DNA of 34,966 nt from CAYJIL01 sp964370235 (GCA_964370235.1 CAYJIL010000011.1:1-34966); one strand, 5' to 3'; shown: positions 8,561 to 18,254, numbered from the stretch's first letter. The notes: generated from the letters alone by a model not told the origin. Translations and numbers: made by a program.

Positions 8561-11500
8561 TTATTTGATTGGCTCAATCATAAAGCTAAACTGGTAATCT
8601 GCATAAGGAACCATGTGCTCTGGGCGAGGAAGTGTTCCCCAGCTGTTAACACATCCAAGTCCCGACTGCTCGCTATCGATTGTGACAGTAACAAAATCTG
8701 CCTCCTCGACTTGTGGCGAGTGTCTTTGATCCTTTTGTTTGCCATCGTCAAGCGACTCAATTGTGTAGTTGAGTGCCGACATTGCAACTGGCTCTGCACC
8801 TTGGAATTTAAGTCCAAAACCTCCCATGTCGGTTTGCTCCCACCAACGAACATCGCTCTTGTTACCTGTCTCTTGTGGGCGAATATACGAGTAGAATTGC
8901 TCGTCTACGTTTTGGTCGTAAAGTCCAATGAAAGTAGATGTCTTGCGGTCTACATAGTTCTCGATTGGGCCACGGCCATAGTACATAATCTCGCTCATTA
9001 CCTTTGGCATTTGCATCTTCATACCAAAGCGGAATAGGTTTGGTACCTCTTTACCATCGGCAGCTACCATCTTTTGAGTTACTTTGATAGCACCTTCGTT
9101 GTTGATAAGATAATTAATGCTAAGTGCTGCACCAACCTCTGGCATATCATACTGTGCATCTACCGCTACTAAACCATTCTCCATTTTTGTTTCAAACGAT
9201 TTTAGCTCAAGTGTAGGGTTGCGCCATACTGCCCATCTGTTGTTTAGTCCTGCTCCCATATCATTATCGGTTGGGGCTCTCCAAAAGTTTGGAGTAAGTG
9301 CTCCGCCCTCTTGTAGTAGTGCTCTGCCATCAACAATATATTTGTTGATGCAACCAGTGCTCTTGCTAAAATCGATTTGGAATGTCTCACCCCTAACAAC
9401 TGTGTAAATGTGGTTAGAGTTGTCGATAACTGGCTCTACTACATCAATGTTAACAAGTTGCTTGTTCTCTATATTAAGCGATTGTGCAGCTTGCTCACGC
9501 ACCATAATTTGGCTCTTTGCAATTTGATGACCAGCCTCTAACAAGCCATCCTTGTGTTTTAATGCAAAGTCTACGTTTAGTATTAGCTCGCCCTCTGCTT
9601 TTGCACCATCAAAGCTAATTGTAACCTCTTTGCGTGCTTGTGGTGCAATATCAAGGCTAGTTATTGTACCGCTATCTACTGCTTTACCGTTTGCCATAAG
9701 CTCCCAATTAAGCTCATATCTAGCTAGATCGATAAAGAAGTTCTCGTTGTAAATAGACAAGGTAGCACCATTTGCGCTTAGTTTTGTTGCCTCTACCCAA
9801 ATTGACTGGTGATAATATTTCACCTCGTCGGCATGTGGGTTTGGCTTGCGATCTGGGCTAATAAGTCCGTTATTACAGAAGTTATTATCCGATGGGTCAT
9901 ACGGGTTGTAGTCGCCACCATACATATAAATCATGCGATCTTTTTGGTCATATCCACGCAAACTTTGGTCTACAAAATCCCAAATAAAACCACCTTGGTA
10001 GCTAGGATATTTGCGAATAAGATCCCAGTACTCCTTAAAACCACCTTGTGAGTTACCCATAGCATGTGCATATTCACACTGAATTAGAGGAACTTTAACA
10101 TCGCTCTGCTTGCTATAATTCTCGCTCTGTTCATAGTTATAGTACATTGGGCAGAATATATCTGTGTGCTCAAAATCCATCTCGGCTCTCTCATACTGCA
10201 CAGGGCGGCTAGAGTCCATGCTCTTTACAAGATCATATGCCTGCTCAAAGTTTGTACCCATACCAGCCTCGTTTCCAAGCGACCAAAAAATAATTGATGG
10301 GTGGTTGTAGTTGCGCTCAACATTACGCTCGTTACGCTCAAGGTGTCCCGATGTGTAATCTACGTTGTGTGCAAGCGACTCTTTACCATAGTGCATACCG
10401 TGTGACTCGACATTTGCCTCGGCAACCATATATATACCGTATTTGTCGCAAAGCTCATAAAAATAGTCATCGTCGGGGTAGTGGCAAGTACGAACAGCGT
10501 TGATATTAAGCTCTTTCATAATCTTAACATCCTCTTCCATGCGCTCTCGGCTCACTACATATCCACCGTCTGGGTCTAGCTCGTGGCGGTTAGCTCCCTT
10601 GAAAAGAACCGGTTTGCCATTAACAAGCACTTGTCCATTCTTAATCTCTATCTCTCTAAAGCCAACGTTCACTGGCACTACCTCTGTTACCTTGTCGCCA
10701 CTCTTAACAGTTGCTGTTAGTTTGTATAGATTTGGTGTCTCGGCACTCCACTTTAGAGGGTTTTCGACAGCCATTGTCGTAGCTATATCGCCACTTCCGC
10801 TAACAGTGCTAGTTGCAACGCTCTTGCCTTGTGCATCGGTAAGATTAAGCTCAACAGTTGCTTTGCCATCTACCTTTAGGTCGATAGCTAGCTCGCCATT
10901 GCGGTAATTATCGTCTAGCGATGGAGTAATGCGAATATCGGCAAGGTTTACCTTTTCTCTTGCATATAGATAACAATCACGAGCCACACCCGTTAGACGC
11001 CAAAAATCTTGATCCTCTAGGAATGTGCCATCGCTCCATCTAAACACCTGAAATGCTATTAGGTTTTTGCCTGGCTTTAGGTATTTTGTAATATCAAATT
11101 CGGTCTCTAGCTTGCTATCTTCGCTATAACCAACATACTTGCCATTAACCCACAAATACATGTTTGATGACACAGCACCAAAGTGTGCTAGTACCTCTTT
11201 GCCATCCCAATCTGCTGGAATTTCGATAGTGCGGCGATATGATCCCACGTGGTTATTCACGATAGGCACATCTAGGCTATATTGTGCTTGGGATGTTCTC
11301 CACTGGTAACCAACGTTCACATATATTGGGTCGCCATAGCCGTTTAGCTCCCAGTTTCCGGGAACAGGCATCACGCCCCAGCCCTTGTCGTTAAAGTTGG
11401 TAGCGTAAAAATCGGTTGGACGCATATCTGCATCCTTAACCCAATTAAACTTCCAATTACCGTTTAACGATAGGTAGTTTTGTGACTCTTGTGGGTTTGC

Positions 11501-11665
11501 TAGTTTAGCCTCCTCTGCTGTTTGATATGCAAAAAAAGCGGTGTGCATAGGTGCACGGTTCACATGGTTAATGTGAGGGTTACGCCACTCATCCTTTGGT
11601 TGGGCAGTGGCTATCCCTGCCAAGGTACAACCAAGCAGGGATAGTGTAATGCTTCTTCTATTCAT
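8561..11665 (-). CDS. Glycoside hydrolase family 2 beta-galactosidase
   Basis: This 1034-residue protein has the full LacZ-type layout: jelly-roll sugar-binding domain (about 60-240), immunoglobulin-like domains, a TIM barrel (about 345-625) and a C-terminal Bgal_small_N domain. The acid/base Glu is E466 in WSLGNEAG (461-468) and the nucleophile is E531 in CEYAHAMGNS (530-539). An N-terminal signal peptide ending near residue 21 (GIATAQ) points to the periplasm, unlike cytoplasmic LacZ. It is the last gene of the operon, 18 nt after the GH20 gene. Together with the GH20 and GH27 enzymes it would trim terminal beta-galactose from host-type or plant glycans. Beta-galactosidase is the likely activity from close similarity to LacZ, but GH2 has other activities. 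Confidence 0.93.
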   Translation of the reverse strand: MNRRSITLSLLGCTLAGIATAQPKDEWRNPHINHVNRAPMHTAFFAYQTAEEAKLANPQESQNYLSLNGNWKFNWVKDADMRPTDFYATNFNDKGWGVMPVPGNWELNGYGDPIYVNVGYQWRTSQAQYSLDVPIVNNHVGSYRRTIEIPADWDGKEVLAHFGAVSSNMYLWVNGKYVGYSEDSKLETEFDITKYLKPGKNLIAFQVFRWSDGTFLEDQDFWRLTGVARDCYLYAREKVNLADIRITPSLDDNYRNGELAIDLKVDGKATVELNLTDAQGKSVATSTVSGSGDIATTMAVENPLKWSAETPNLYKLTATVKSGDKVTEVVPVNVGFREIEIKNGQVLVNGKPVLFKGANRHELDPDGGYVVSRERMEEDVKIMKELNINAVRTCHYPDDDYFYELCDKYGIYMVAEANVESHGMHYGKESLAHNVDYTSGHLERNERNVERNYNHPSIIFWSLGNEAGMGTNFEQAYDLVKSMDSSRPVQYERAEMDFEHTDIFCPMYYNYEQSENYSKQSDVKVPLIQCEYAHAMGNSQGGFKEYWDLIRKYPSYQGGFIWDFVDQSLRGYDQKDRMIYMYGGDYNPYDPSDNNFCNNGLISPDRKPNPHADEVKYYHQSIWVEATKLSANGATLSIYNENFFIDLARYELNWELMANGKAVDSGTITSLDIAPQARKEVTISFDGAKAEGELILNVDFALKHKDGLLEAGHQIAKSQIMVREQAAQSLNIENKQLVNIDVVEPVIDNSNHIYTVVRGETFQIDFSKSTGCINKYIVDGRALLQEGGALTPNFWRAPTDNDMGAGLNNRWAVWRNPTLELKSFETKMENGLVAVDAQYDMPEVGAALSINYLINNEGAIKVTQKMVAADGKEVPNLFRFGMKMQMPKVMSEIMYYGRGPIENYVDRKTSTFIGLYDQNVDEQFYSYIRPQETGNKSDVRWWEQTDMGGFGLKFQGAEPVAMSALNYTIESLDDGKQKDQRHSPQVEEADFVTVTIDSEQSGLGCVNSWGTLPRPEHMVPYADYQFSFMIEPIK

Positions 11666-11683
11666 CTATTAGTTTTTAGGTTT

Positions 11684-13957
11684 TTAGTGAACATACTTTT
11701 GTGCAATCTCGCCACCTTTGCTGTCTTTAACAGCCATCTTTAGCATACCGCCATTGTGGTCAAAGTAAATTGCCTTAATCTTGTGTGTACCCTTCTTTAG
11801 TGCAATTTGTCCGCTAAGCTCACGTGGAGAGTGGCCACCATCGTTGTCAACAACAACTAGGTCGTTAACCTCTAGTATGCTACCATCGTCCGATGTTAGA
11901 GCAAACGTATAAATATCATCGGCAGGTACATCGATATATCCCGTAAACACAAGTCCTATATTACCCTTTGCTCCCTCTGGAATAACCACACCTTCGGTAA
12001 CAAAGCTCTTGTTTAGTTTAGCCTTCTCTACCTCTCTACACTTTTCGCCTTTGTAGTTGTGCCAGTTTGCGTTTAGTCCCGCTTTTGGGTTGGCAACCGT
12101 TTGTGGCTCAAATGGCTGTTGCTTTATGTAGTTTGTAGTGTACAAAGTTCCACGGCGGCCACGCTCGTGGAAAATAGCAACCTTAATATTTGTTGTTTTA
12201 TCAATCTCGAAAGGCTCTGTATATAGCTGTGAGCTAGTCGTTGGGTCGCTACCATCAGTTGTAAAGCGAATCTCGGCACCTTTGTGCTCGGTAGTAAACT
12301 CAACAGTATCTTTGTCGGTAAAGACAACGCTCTGCTGCATGTTGTCAAGCTCTGGAGTCCAGTACGTAATATCTAGTGCGTCTAGTCTAGGGTTGTGCTG
12401 CGATAGTCGGCTCTTAAAGTCCTCCCAGTTACGCTCGCCACCCCAGCCAATTTCGGCTACTGCTAGTGCACGAGGGAATAGCATATAGTGCATACGCTCA
12501 CGAGATGGAATCCACTCACACCATACGTTACCTTGCACACCTTTAATTAGCTTCTCTTGCTCAGGCGAAAGACCTTTGATTGGCTCGGCTGTATATAGCT
12601 TTTGTAGTGTGTTGTTGTCTTGTGCATAGTCAAAATAGAACCATGAGTTTGGCGATAGAATTGCCTCGTTACCTTGCTCGGTAGCCTCTGGTACCGAATT
12701 TGGAACCCAGCTTCTCCACCATGTAATTGTAGCAGTTGGCGAAAGGCCACCCTCTAGAATTTCGTCCCAACCAACTAGTTTCTTTCCGTTATCGTTAAAG
12801 AATTTCTCCATGTACTTCACAAACCATGCTTGTAGCTCCTCTTCGGTGTCTAGTTTGTTTGCTCTCATGCGAGCTTGGCAGTCTGGACACTTCTTCCAGT
12901 TTGCTTTCTCTACCTCGTCGGCACCTAGGTGTACATACTCATATGGGAATAGCTCGAATACTTCGGCATATATGTTCTTGCAAAACTCTAGCGCACCCTC
13001 TTTTCCTGGGCAGATAGGCGAAGAGAATGTTTGTCCCCAGCCTGTTTCGTTAAAACATGATACACTATCATAATTTTGCATTGCTACCAAGAAGTGACCT
13101 GGCATATCAATTTCTGGTAGAATGTCGATACCACGCTCTGTTGCATAGCTTACAATCTCACGAATATCGTCCTGAGTATAATATCCACCATATAGGCTCT
13201 TGCCATCTACCTCTTTAAGGTTCTTTGCAGGTAGTGCCATATCTGGGTTGTGCTCGGCATCAACTCGTCTTATACACTCTTTGTCGTGTGCGTTATACTC
13301 TCTCCAGCCACCATTTTGTGTTAGTAGTGGGTATTTCTTAATCTCGATACGCCATCCTTGGTCGTCGGTTAGGTGCCAGTGAAACTTGTTTAGCTTATAT
13401 AGAGCCATAATATCTAGTAGCTCCTTTATCTCCTCTTTTGTATAGAAGTGACGAGACACATCTAGCATTAAACCACGCCACTCATACCTAGGCGCATCCT
13501 CGATTGTTACCGCAGGAATTGCCCACTCGGTAATATTTGCTGCCAAATCCTTAGACTCTATTTGAGCTGGTAGTAGCTGACGAAGCGATGAGATACCGTT
13601 TATTACACCGTTGTAATCGGCACCCTTAATTTGGGCTTGTGAGCCGCTGGCTACAAGTGAATAGCCGTTTTGTGGCATTGCACTATCTAGCGAAAGAGTA
13701 ATGTCTGCATTGTCGCTAGCCACTTTTACACCAAGCCCCGAGTTGCGATTGATGATAGTAGCAAGGTAGTTAGCCGCCGCCTCAAGGCTACTGTCTGTAT
13801 AGCCAATAGTTGTAGAGCCATCTATTACAAATGCTCCCGAACTTTGAGTAATGGACTTAGGCTGTGGGATTATTGCTATGGGCTCTGTCGAAGGAGTCGA
13901 GCAAGATGATACTACACCCAAGAGTGCAATACCAATAAATCTAAGTAGTTTTCTCAT
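11684..13957 (-). CDS. GH20 beta-N-acetylhexosaminidase lipoprotein with PA14-like module
   Basis: The 757-residue protein has a lipoprotein-type signal ending VVSSC (lipid Cys19), an N-terminal GH20b domain (about 28-150) and a GH20 barrel (about 155-520). The catalytic Asp-Glu pair is D347-E348 in HLGADEV. After the barrel comes a chitobiase-type C-terminal domain (about 545-625), and the last 125 or so residues match a PA14-like beta-barrel that often binds sugars. It would release terminal GlcNAc or GalNAc. No acidic lipoprotein export signal is obvious after Cys19, so the cell face is uncertain. The gene lies 24 nt after GH27 and 18 nt before GH2. Confidence 0.93.
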   Translation of the reverse strand: MRKLLRFIGIALLGVVSSCSTPSTEPIAIIPQPKSITQSSGAFVIDGSTTIGYTDSSLEAAANYLATIINRNSGLGVKVASDNADITLSLDSAMPQNGYSLVASGSQAQIKGADYNGVINGISSLRQLLPAQIESKDLAANITEWAIPAVTIEDAPRYEWRGLMLDVSRHFYTKEEIKELLDIMALYKLNKFHWHLTDDQGWRIEIKKYPLLTQNGGWREYNAHDKECIRRVDAEHNPDMALPAKNLKEVDGKSLYGGYYTQDDIREIVSYATERGIDILPEIDMPGHFLVAMQNYDSVSCFNETGWGQTFSSPICPGKEGALEFCKNIYAEVFELFPYEYVHLGADEVEKANWKKCPDCQARMRANKLDTEEELQAWFVKYMEKFFNDNGKKLVGWDEILEGGLSPTATITWWRSWVPNSVPEATEQGNEAILSPNSWFYFDYAQDNNTLQKLYTAEPIKGLSPEQEKLIKGVQGNVWCEWIPSRERMHYMLFPRALAVAEIGWGGERNWEDFKSRLSQHNPRLDALDITYWTPELDNMQQSVVFTDKDTVEFTTEHKGAEIRFTTDGSDPTTSSQLYTEPFEIDKTTNIKVAIFHERGRRGTLYTTNYIKQQPFEPQTVANPKAGLNANWHNYKGEKCREVEKAKLNKSFVTEGVVIPEGAKGNIGLVFTGYIDVPADDIYTFALTSDDGSILEVNDLVVVDNDGGHSPRELSGQIALKKGTHKIKAIYFDHNGGMLKMAVKDSKGGEIAQKYVH

Positions 13958-13981
13958 TTTTTGTTATTAGTTTATAGTGTT

Positions 13982-15202
13982 TTATTTCTTTTGAAAAATA
14001 TTGAATGGTAACGAGCTACCCTCGATAAGTAGCGTAACCACTCCGTGTGATGGGACATTAAATGTACGGCTAAGTTCCTTTGAATTCTTGTGTTTTTTCT
14101 TGCTCCACAAATCTTGCATTTTATACCCTTGTGTGGCATCTATACCCACATCGCTAAGCGTGAACGATATGTCGCTATCTTTGCCCGAGCGATTAAATAG
14201 TGTAACGGCTACTTTCCCGCTCATAGTATGTGTGAGAGGTTTTGCCCACACCTCTAGGTCGCCACCATCTGCCACTCGTCTGGCTTGGTAGAACAGAGGG
14301 TCTTGGTTTAGTGCAATAATATCTTTGTTTGTGATAATGCCTAGTGTCTCTTTCGACATTGTAGTAAGGTCGTTACCAGCTAGCAGTGGCGATACCATCA
14401 TTGCCCACATGGTAAAGTGTGACTTATCCTCCTCGTAGCTCATACCACGCCCTACTTGCAGCATATCCATATCGTTATAATGCCCCGGCGAGCAGTACAT
14501 CCATAGGTCGGCATTCAAATCTATAATGTGTGTAATTGTCCCAAAATCGGGTGCTATATCGCCCGATATTCTCCACGAATCGGCAACTAGCGTAACCCAT
14601 TTTCCGGGGAACTTCCATCTACAAACATTAAACGTAGCATCGGGGCGCATTCCGTACACTATCTCGCTAATTTTTGTGTATTGTGTCTGCTCGTCTAGTC
14701 CAAGCCAGTCTGCTCCACACCAGTCTACTTTAATGAAATCATATCCCCAATCACACAACATAAGGGTAATATCTTCGTACTCGTGGCCATACATACCACA
14801 GCCAATGCTAATGCTGTCCTTGTCGTAGTGTGCTCCACATGTGTTTATACCTGCATCGCTATAAATACCTGCTTTTAACCCTTTTGAGTGTATGTAGTCG
14901 GCAAGTGCCTTCATTCCGCTAGGGAATCGCTCTTTGTGTGTGAGTAGTGCACCGCTTGCATCTCGCCCTCCAAAAAAACCATCATCGGTGTTTATAAAGC
15001 TATATCCAACGCTTTTCATTCCGTTTGATGCCATGGCATCGGCTTGCGATTTTATAATATCTTCGTTTATTCCAACTCGATAGTTGTTCCAGCTAGCCCA
15101 GCCCATAATTGGAGCTCTTGCTTCTTTGTCTTGTGCATTTGCCTCTGTGCTAAATATTGCGGCTAGTAGTAATATGGTATATCTAAGTAATCTCATAATC
15201 AA
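13982..15202 (-). CDS. Glycoside hydrolase family 27 (alpha-galactosidase-like)
   Basis: The 406-residue protein has a signal peptide ending near residue 23 (STEANAQ), a GH27 (alpha/beta)8 barrel beginning PIMGWASWN, and a C-terminal beta-sandwich. The nucleophile is D160 in FIKVDWCGA, and the likely acid/base is D215 in SWRISGDI. GH27 enzymes cleave alpha-galactose, alpha-GalNAc or beta-L-arabinopyranose. The active-site sequence is not decisive, although alpha-galactosidase is the most common activity. It is second in the operon, 14 nt after the oxidoreductase gene. Co-occurrence with GH20 and GH2 points to complex glycans such as mucin or glycolipid caps. Confidence 0.88.
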   Translation of the reverse strand: MIMRLLRYTILLLAAIFSTEANAQDKEARAPIMGWASWNNYRVGINEDIIKSQADAMASNGMKSVGYSFINTDDGFFGGRDASGALLTHKERFPSGMKALADYIHSKGLKAGIYSDAGINTCGAHYDKDSISIGCGMYGHEYEDITLMLCDWGYDFIKVDWCGADWLGLDEQTQYTKISEIVYGMRPDATFNVCRWKFPGKWVTLVADSWRISGDIAPDFGTITHIIDLNADLWMYCSPGHYNDMDMLQVGRGMSYEEDKSHFTMWAMMVSPLLAGNDLTTMSKETLGIITNKDIIALNQDPLFYQARRVADGGDLEVWAKPLTHTMSGKVAVTLFNRSGKDSDISFTLSDVGIDATQGYKMQDLWSKKKHKNSKELSRTFNVPSHGVVTLLIEGSSLPFNIFQKK

Positions 15203-15216
15203 TAGTAAAGTGTTTG

Positions 15217-17079
15217 TTACTCCCCTAGGGTAGTGCCCTCGTTAAACTTTTGGTTATTAGGTAAGCCTGGTTTTGCTACGCCCTCTTTCATTAGCTCTTT
15301 TAGCGAATCAAAATAGTAGCGATATACATCTCTAGGCATTGCATTCTTTTGGTTACACACCTTGGCTGCCATTCCCACAACTTCGCCCATGATGCCCGTT
15401 GTTCGCATTACACGCACCGTACCAAGTGCCACGTGAGTTACGCTAATATTTCGCCCTGCCATAAACAAATTGTCTACATTGCGTGAATATAGGCAGCGAT
15501 ATGGAATAGGGTAAATGTGAATTGTGCGATGGTCGGCTATCGACAAAAACTCGTTACCGGGGAATTTCTTGCTATTGTTAGGGTCGGGGTAGTGTAGGTC
15601 GATTGTCCACGTAGTTGCCCCTGTTGCGTCTTCGTGGAATACACGTTTTGTTAGGTCATCCTCTTTGAGTATATAATCGCCCAATAGCCTGCGTGATTCT
15701 CGCTTGCCTGCAATGTATGCTACCCAGCCTAGTTTGTCGTTAGCAAATTCGCTTTTTTTGCTATATCTGTTTTTGAGGAAGCTCCAGTTCGAGTATATAA
15801 CCAACATTCCGTAGTCTCTCACTCGTTCAAAGTCGGTGATCTGATCTCGGTTCATGCCCGTTTCCCAAGTCCATTCGCCCATTCTAACGTGCTGGAAATT
15901 GTCTTTGTTAAACTCTACGCCATGGCTAAAATCGGGGAACGTAGATGGCGAGTCGTGACGGTCGGAGTACCATTGAACCGATGAACCCATAGTTAACTTA
16001 TCGGCTACATCGGGTGCTAGGCTTTCGCCAAACTGTGCCTTTGACTCTCTACCCATGTGAAAATCGGCCCCAGCCAAATAACCCACCGTGCCATCGCCCG
16101 TACAATCCGAGAAGATGGGTGCCGATAGCTCAATATCTTCGTTTGTTTCGATATTGCGAGCAATAACGCTAGCAATTTTTTTGCCATCTTTTGTTATTGC
16201 ATATACTCTGTAATTTGGAAATAGGGTAATATTCTCTTCGCCTGCAACGATAGCCTCTTTCTTGTGATCTTCGTAGTATGACGCAGGCCTAGCATTACCA
16301 AATGTTGTGTGCCCAAACTCTTTTTGTAGGCCGCCTAGCTCTTTGTATTCGCCCACTTCGATTCTACCTCCTAGGTGAACACGTATCTCAGAACTATTAT
16401 TACCACCAAGCACAGGGCGGTCGTTAATAAGCGCAACCTTTAGCCCTAGTCTTGCTGCCGAAACCGCTGCACTAATGCCAGCCACTCCGCCACCTACTAC
16501 CACTAGGTCATATTCTCCTTTGTTTGTAGGCTTAGAATCAAAACCCATGATTGCTCTTCTAAACTTATCGAGTTGGGCAATATCTGATGGTGGAACATCG
16601 TCCTTTTTGGTTGTTAGATATATAGCATCACATCTGCCATTAAAACCACTTAGATCGACAAGCGAGAGTTTTGTTTCGCCCTTTTTTATCTCTTTTTGCC
16701 CAGCATACTGCCACATCCATTCATCGCCCTGCGCCCCTAGTATTTGTGGTAGCTTTTCGCCTGCTACTGCAAGTTGAAATTTACCAGCACCCTCGGCTTT
16801 GCTCCACGGTGATGTCCAGTTATATGTTCTAACATAGATGTGGTACTTGCCACTTTTTTTTATGTTGATAGTGGTTGTGGCATCTTCTACTTTTTCGCCC
16901 ATACCGTGCGCCATAATATATGGCGAACCCATCAAATCCATAAATTGTTGATCTACTACCCAGCCCCCTTTGCTCTCAAAACCTTCGGTCTCAAGATAAA
17001 TACCTTGTGCTTTACTAATTGTGCAAAACGAAACAAGAAACAGAGTTAACGTAAGTAGGTGTTTGCTGATAGTTTTCAT
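15217..17079 (-). CDS. Exported FAD-dependent oxidoreductase with N-terminal beta-sandwich
   Basis: The 620-residue protein starts with a signal peptide (cleavage near residue 25, ISKAQ). Residues about 27-157 form a beta-rich module resembling the golvesin/Xly carbohydrate-binding-like domain often fused to this family. The FAD domain begins at VVVGGGVAGISAA (193-205), followed by NDRPVLGGNNSSEIRVHLGG and the downstream FSDCTGDGTVG motif, typical of the FAD_oxidored family (PF12831). Database relatives are often called putative xanthan lyase, but the fold is a flavoenzyme, so that label should not be copied. It is the first gene of an operon with three exported glycosidases, so oxidation of a sugar in the same glycan is plausible. 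The substrate is unknown. Confidence 0.85.
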   Translation of the reverse strand: MKTISKHLLTLTLFLVSFCTISKAQGIYLETEGFESKGGWVVDQQFMDLMGSPYIMAHGMGEKVEDATTTINIKKSGKYHIYVRTYNWTSPWSKAEGAGKFQLAVAGEKLPQILGAQGDEWMWQYAGQKEIKKGETKLSLVDLSGFNGRCDAIYLTTKKDDVPPSDIAQLDKFRRAIMGFDSKPTNKGEYDLVVVGGGVAGISAAVSAARLGLKVALINDRPVLGGNNSSEIRVHLGGRIEVGEYKELGGLQKEFGHTTFGNARPASYYEDHKKEAIVAGEENITLFPNYRVYAITKDGKKIASVIARNIETNEDIELSAPIFSDCTGDGTVGYLAGADFHMGRESKAQFGESLAPDVADKLTMGSSVQWYSDRHDSPSTFPDFSHGVEFNKDNFQHVRMGEWTWETGMNRDQITDFERVRDYGMLVIYSNWSFLKNRYSKKSEFANDKLGWVAYIAGKRESRRLLGDYILKEDDLTKRVFHEDATGATTWTIDLHYPDPNNSKKFPGNEFLSIADHRTIHIYPIPYRCLYSRNVDNLFMAGRNISVTHVALGTVRVMRTTGIMGEVVGMAAKVCNQKNAMPRDVYRYYFDSLKELMKEGVAKPGLPNNQKFNEGTTLGE

Positions 17080-17113
17080 TTGTTTGGTTAGGTTTAAGTT
17101 AAATAGTGTTCTG

Positions 17114-17145
17114 CAAAAATAGTTAAAAGATTCGATATTGGCAAT
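17114..17145 (-). promoter_or_regulatory. Promoter of glycan-degradation operon
   Basis: On the minus strand a -7 element TATTTTTG (complement of 17114-17121) and a -33 element ATTG (complement of 17142-17145) are separated by 20 nt, matching the Bacteroidota consensus TTTG / TAnnTTTG. Transcription should start near 17108, giving a leader of about 29 nt before the oxidoreductase ATG at 17079. A plus-strand TATATTTG at 17145-17152 could serve msrB, but it has no matching -33. Confidence 0.68.
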
Positions 17146-17256
17146 ATATTTGTATGTATCGTGCTTTATTGTAAGTGTTGGTTTTTGTCTATAAATGTTG
17201 TGTGCAATTTTTGTATCTATAATCGTGTTATAATATTAGTACAAAAAACTATTACT

Positions 17257-17694
17257 ATGAAAACTACAATCATAACAGCCATACTAGCTATTTTTTCAAT
17301 AACTATGGGCATAGCACAAGAAAAAGAGACCATGAAACTAAAGGAGTTAACACCACACGAAAAACGAGTAATAATTGACAAAGGAACCGAAGCACCTTTC
17401 ACTGGTGAATACACCGATCACAAGGCAAAAGGTATATATACCTGCAAGCAGTGTGCTGCTCCGCTGTACCGTTCAAAAGATAAGTTTGTGTCGCATTGTG
17501 GCTGGCCATCTTTCGATGACGAAATCGATGGGGCAGTAAAACGAGTGCCCGACGCCGATGGTCGCCGAACCGAAATCGTGTGTGCTAAGTGCGATGGTCA
17601 TTTGGGGCATGTGTTCGAGGGCGAAGGCTTTACGGCCAAGAATATTCGACACTGTGTAAACTCTATTTCAATGGATTTTATACCAGCCGACTAA
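17257..17694 (+). CDS. msrB: Peptide-methionine (R)-S-oxide reductase MsrB, exported
   Basis: The 145-residue protein reduces methionine-R-sulfoxide in proteins. It shows both zinc-binding pairs, C63/C66 and C109/C112, the GWPSF motif (82-86), and the catalytic Cys133 in RHCVNS. The ATG at 17257 is chosen because it begins a clean signal peptide ending ITMGIAQ near residue 21. A GTG at 17161 in frame would add 32 residues that look unrelated and would spoil the signal peptide. Export suggests repair of oxidised periplasmic or surface proteins. Its neighbour on the right is convergent, with only 9 nt between stops. There is no MsrA domain or second Msr gene. Confidence 0.94.
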   Translation: MKTTIITAILAIFSITMGIAQEKETMKLKELTPHEKRVIIDKGTEAPFTGEYTDHKAKGIYTCKQCAAPLYRSKDKFVSHCGWPSFDDEIDGAVKRVPDADGRRTEIVCAKCDGHLGHVFEGEGFTAKNIRHCVNSISMDFIPAD

Positions 17695-17703
17695 ATAGCA
17701 AAT

Positions 17704-18174
17704 CTATGCCGTTTTTGTCTCATACTCACATAGTGCATCGGCAAGCTCTTTTGCCAAACGTGTAGGATTTTTGCTACCGATAGATATTTTTCTGTTGGTT
17801 GATGGTATGGTAAACTCTATTGCGCTTGTGAATGATGCGCTATAGAGTGTGCCGCCATTATAGTGTTTAATGCCTACACCATAGTACCATGGCAGTTCTC
17901 TTTTGGTGATAGTGCTAATATCGTCAAAAGTAAACGCTCTCTTTATAATCCCAAAGCCATACACTATCTCTAGTCTGTCAGCATATACTGTTGTTTTGAG
18001 CGAGTAGAATATAGTAATTTGCGCAATCATCAGTCCCACCAAAAAGCAGGTGAGTGTAATGCCAATGGGGCGAGAACCAATTTGGTGTATGTAGCTATAT
18101 ACAATAAGCAATATAAGAGCTAGCAGTGGTATAATTACCCACCAGCTGATTTGTAGTTCGCTATACTTTTTCAT
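17704..18174 (-). CDS. PH-domain-like membrane protein
   Basis: The protein is 156 residues from the chosen start. Two hydrophobic segments (about 10-30 and 38-60) are followed by a soluble beta-rich domain containing VYADRLEIVYGFGIIKRAF and a Ser-Asn-rich end. This fits the bacterial PH-like (bPH2/YdbT-like) or DUF-type proteins; the function is unknown. The longest frame starts at a TTG at 18207, inside the promoter -7 element, and the next ATG (18198) would sit within 1-2 nt of the predicted transcript start. ATG 18174 has an AACTAATAG leader and is preferred, though a leaderless start at 18198 stays possible. It is divergent from the gene at 18255. Confidence 0.7.
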   Translation of the reverse strand: MKKYSELQISWWVIIPLLALILLIVYSYIHQIGSRPIGITLTCFLVGLMIAQITIFYSLKTTVYADRLEIVYGFGIIKRAFTFDDISTITKRELPWYYGVGIKHYNGGTLYSASFTSAIEFTIPSTNRKISIGSKNPTRLAKELADALCEYETKTA

Positions 18175-18204
18175 AAGACTATTAGTTTGGGGGTTCATAG
18201 TGTT

Positions 18205-18236
18205 CAAAATTAGTTATTTATGGTATATTATCCAAA
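18205..18236 (-). promoter_or_regulatory. Promoter of PH-like gene
   Basis: A minus-strand -33 TTTG (complement of 18233-18236) and a -7 TAATTTTG (complement of 18205-18212) are 20 nt apart, a full match to the Bacteroidota consensus. The predicted start is near 18199-18200, so any start codon at 18207 is excluded. Confidence 0.75.
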
Positions 18237-18242
18237 TATAAC

Positions 18243-18250
18243 TATCTTTG
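18243..18250 (+). promoter_or_regulatory. -7 element placed against the start codon of the 18255 gene
   Basis: TATCTTTG at 18243-18250 is a perfect -7 element on the plus strand, but no good -33 TTTG lies 19-21 nt upstream. The ATG at 18255 begins 5 nt after the box, so a transcript from it would be leaderless or nearly so. Confidence 0.5.
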
Positions 18251-18254
18251 ACAC

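Noticed and set aside
8420..9037. 205-codon plus-strand frame opposite the end of the GH2 gene
   Set aside because: It lies mostly antisense to a well-supported GH2 gene and crosses its terminator, with no promoter or family resemblance.
10500..10907. 135-codon plus-strand frame within the GH2 region
   Set aside because: Antisense to conserved domain sequence with no independent support; the same holds for the other long shadow frames.
17161..17256. GTG start extending MsrB by 32 residues
   Set aside because: The extension has no family resemblance and hides a good signal peptide that begins at 17257.
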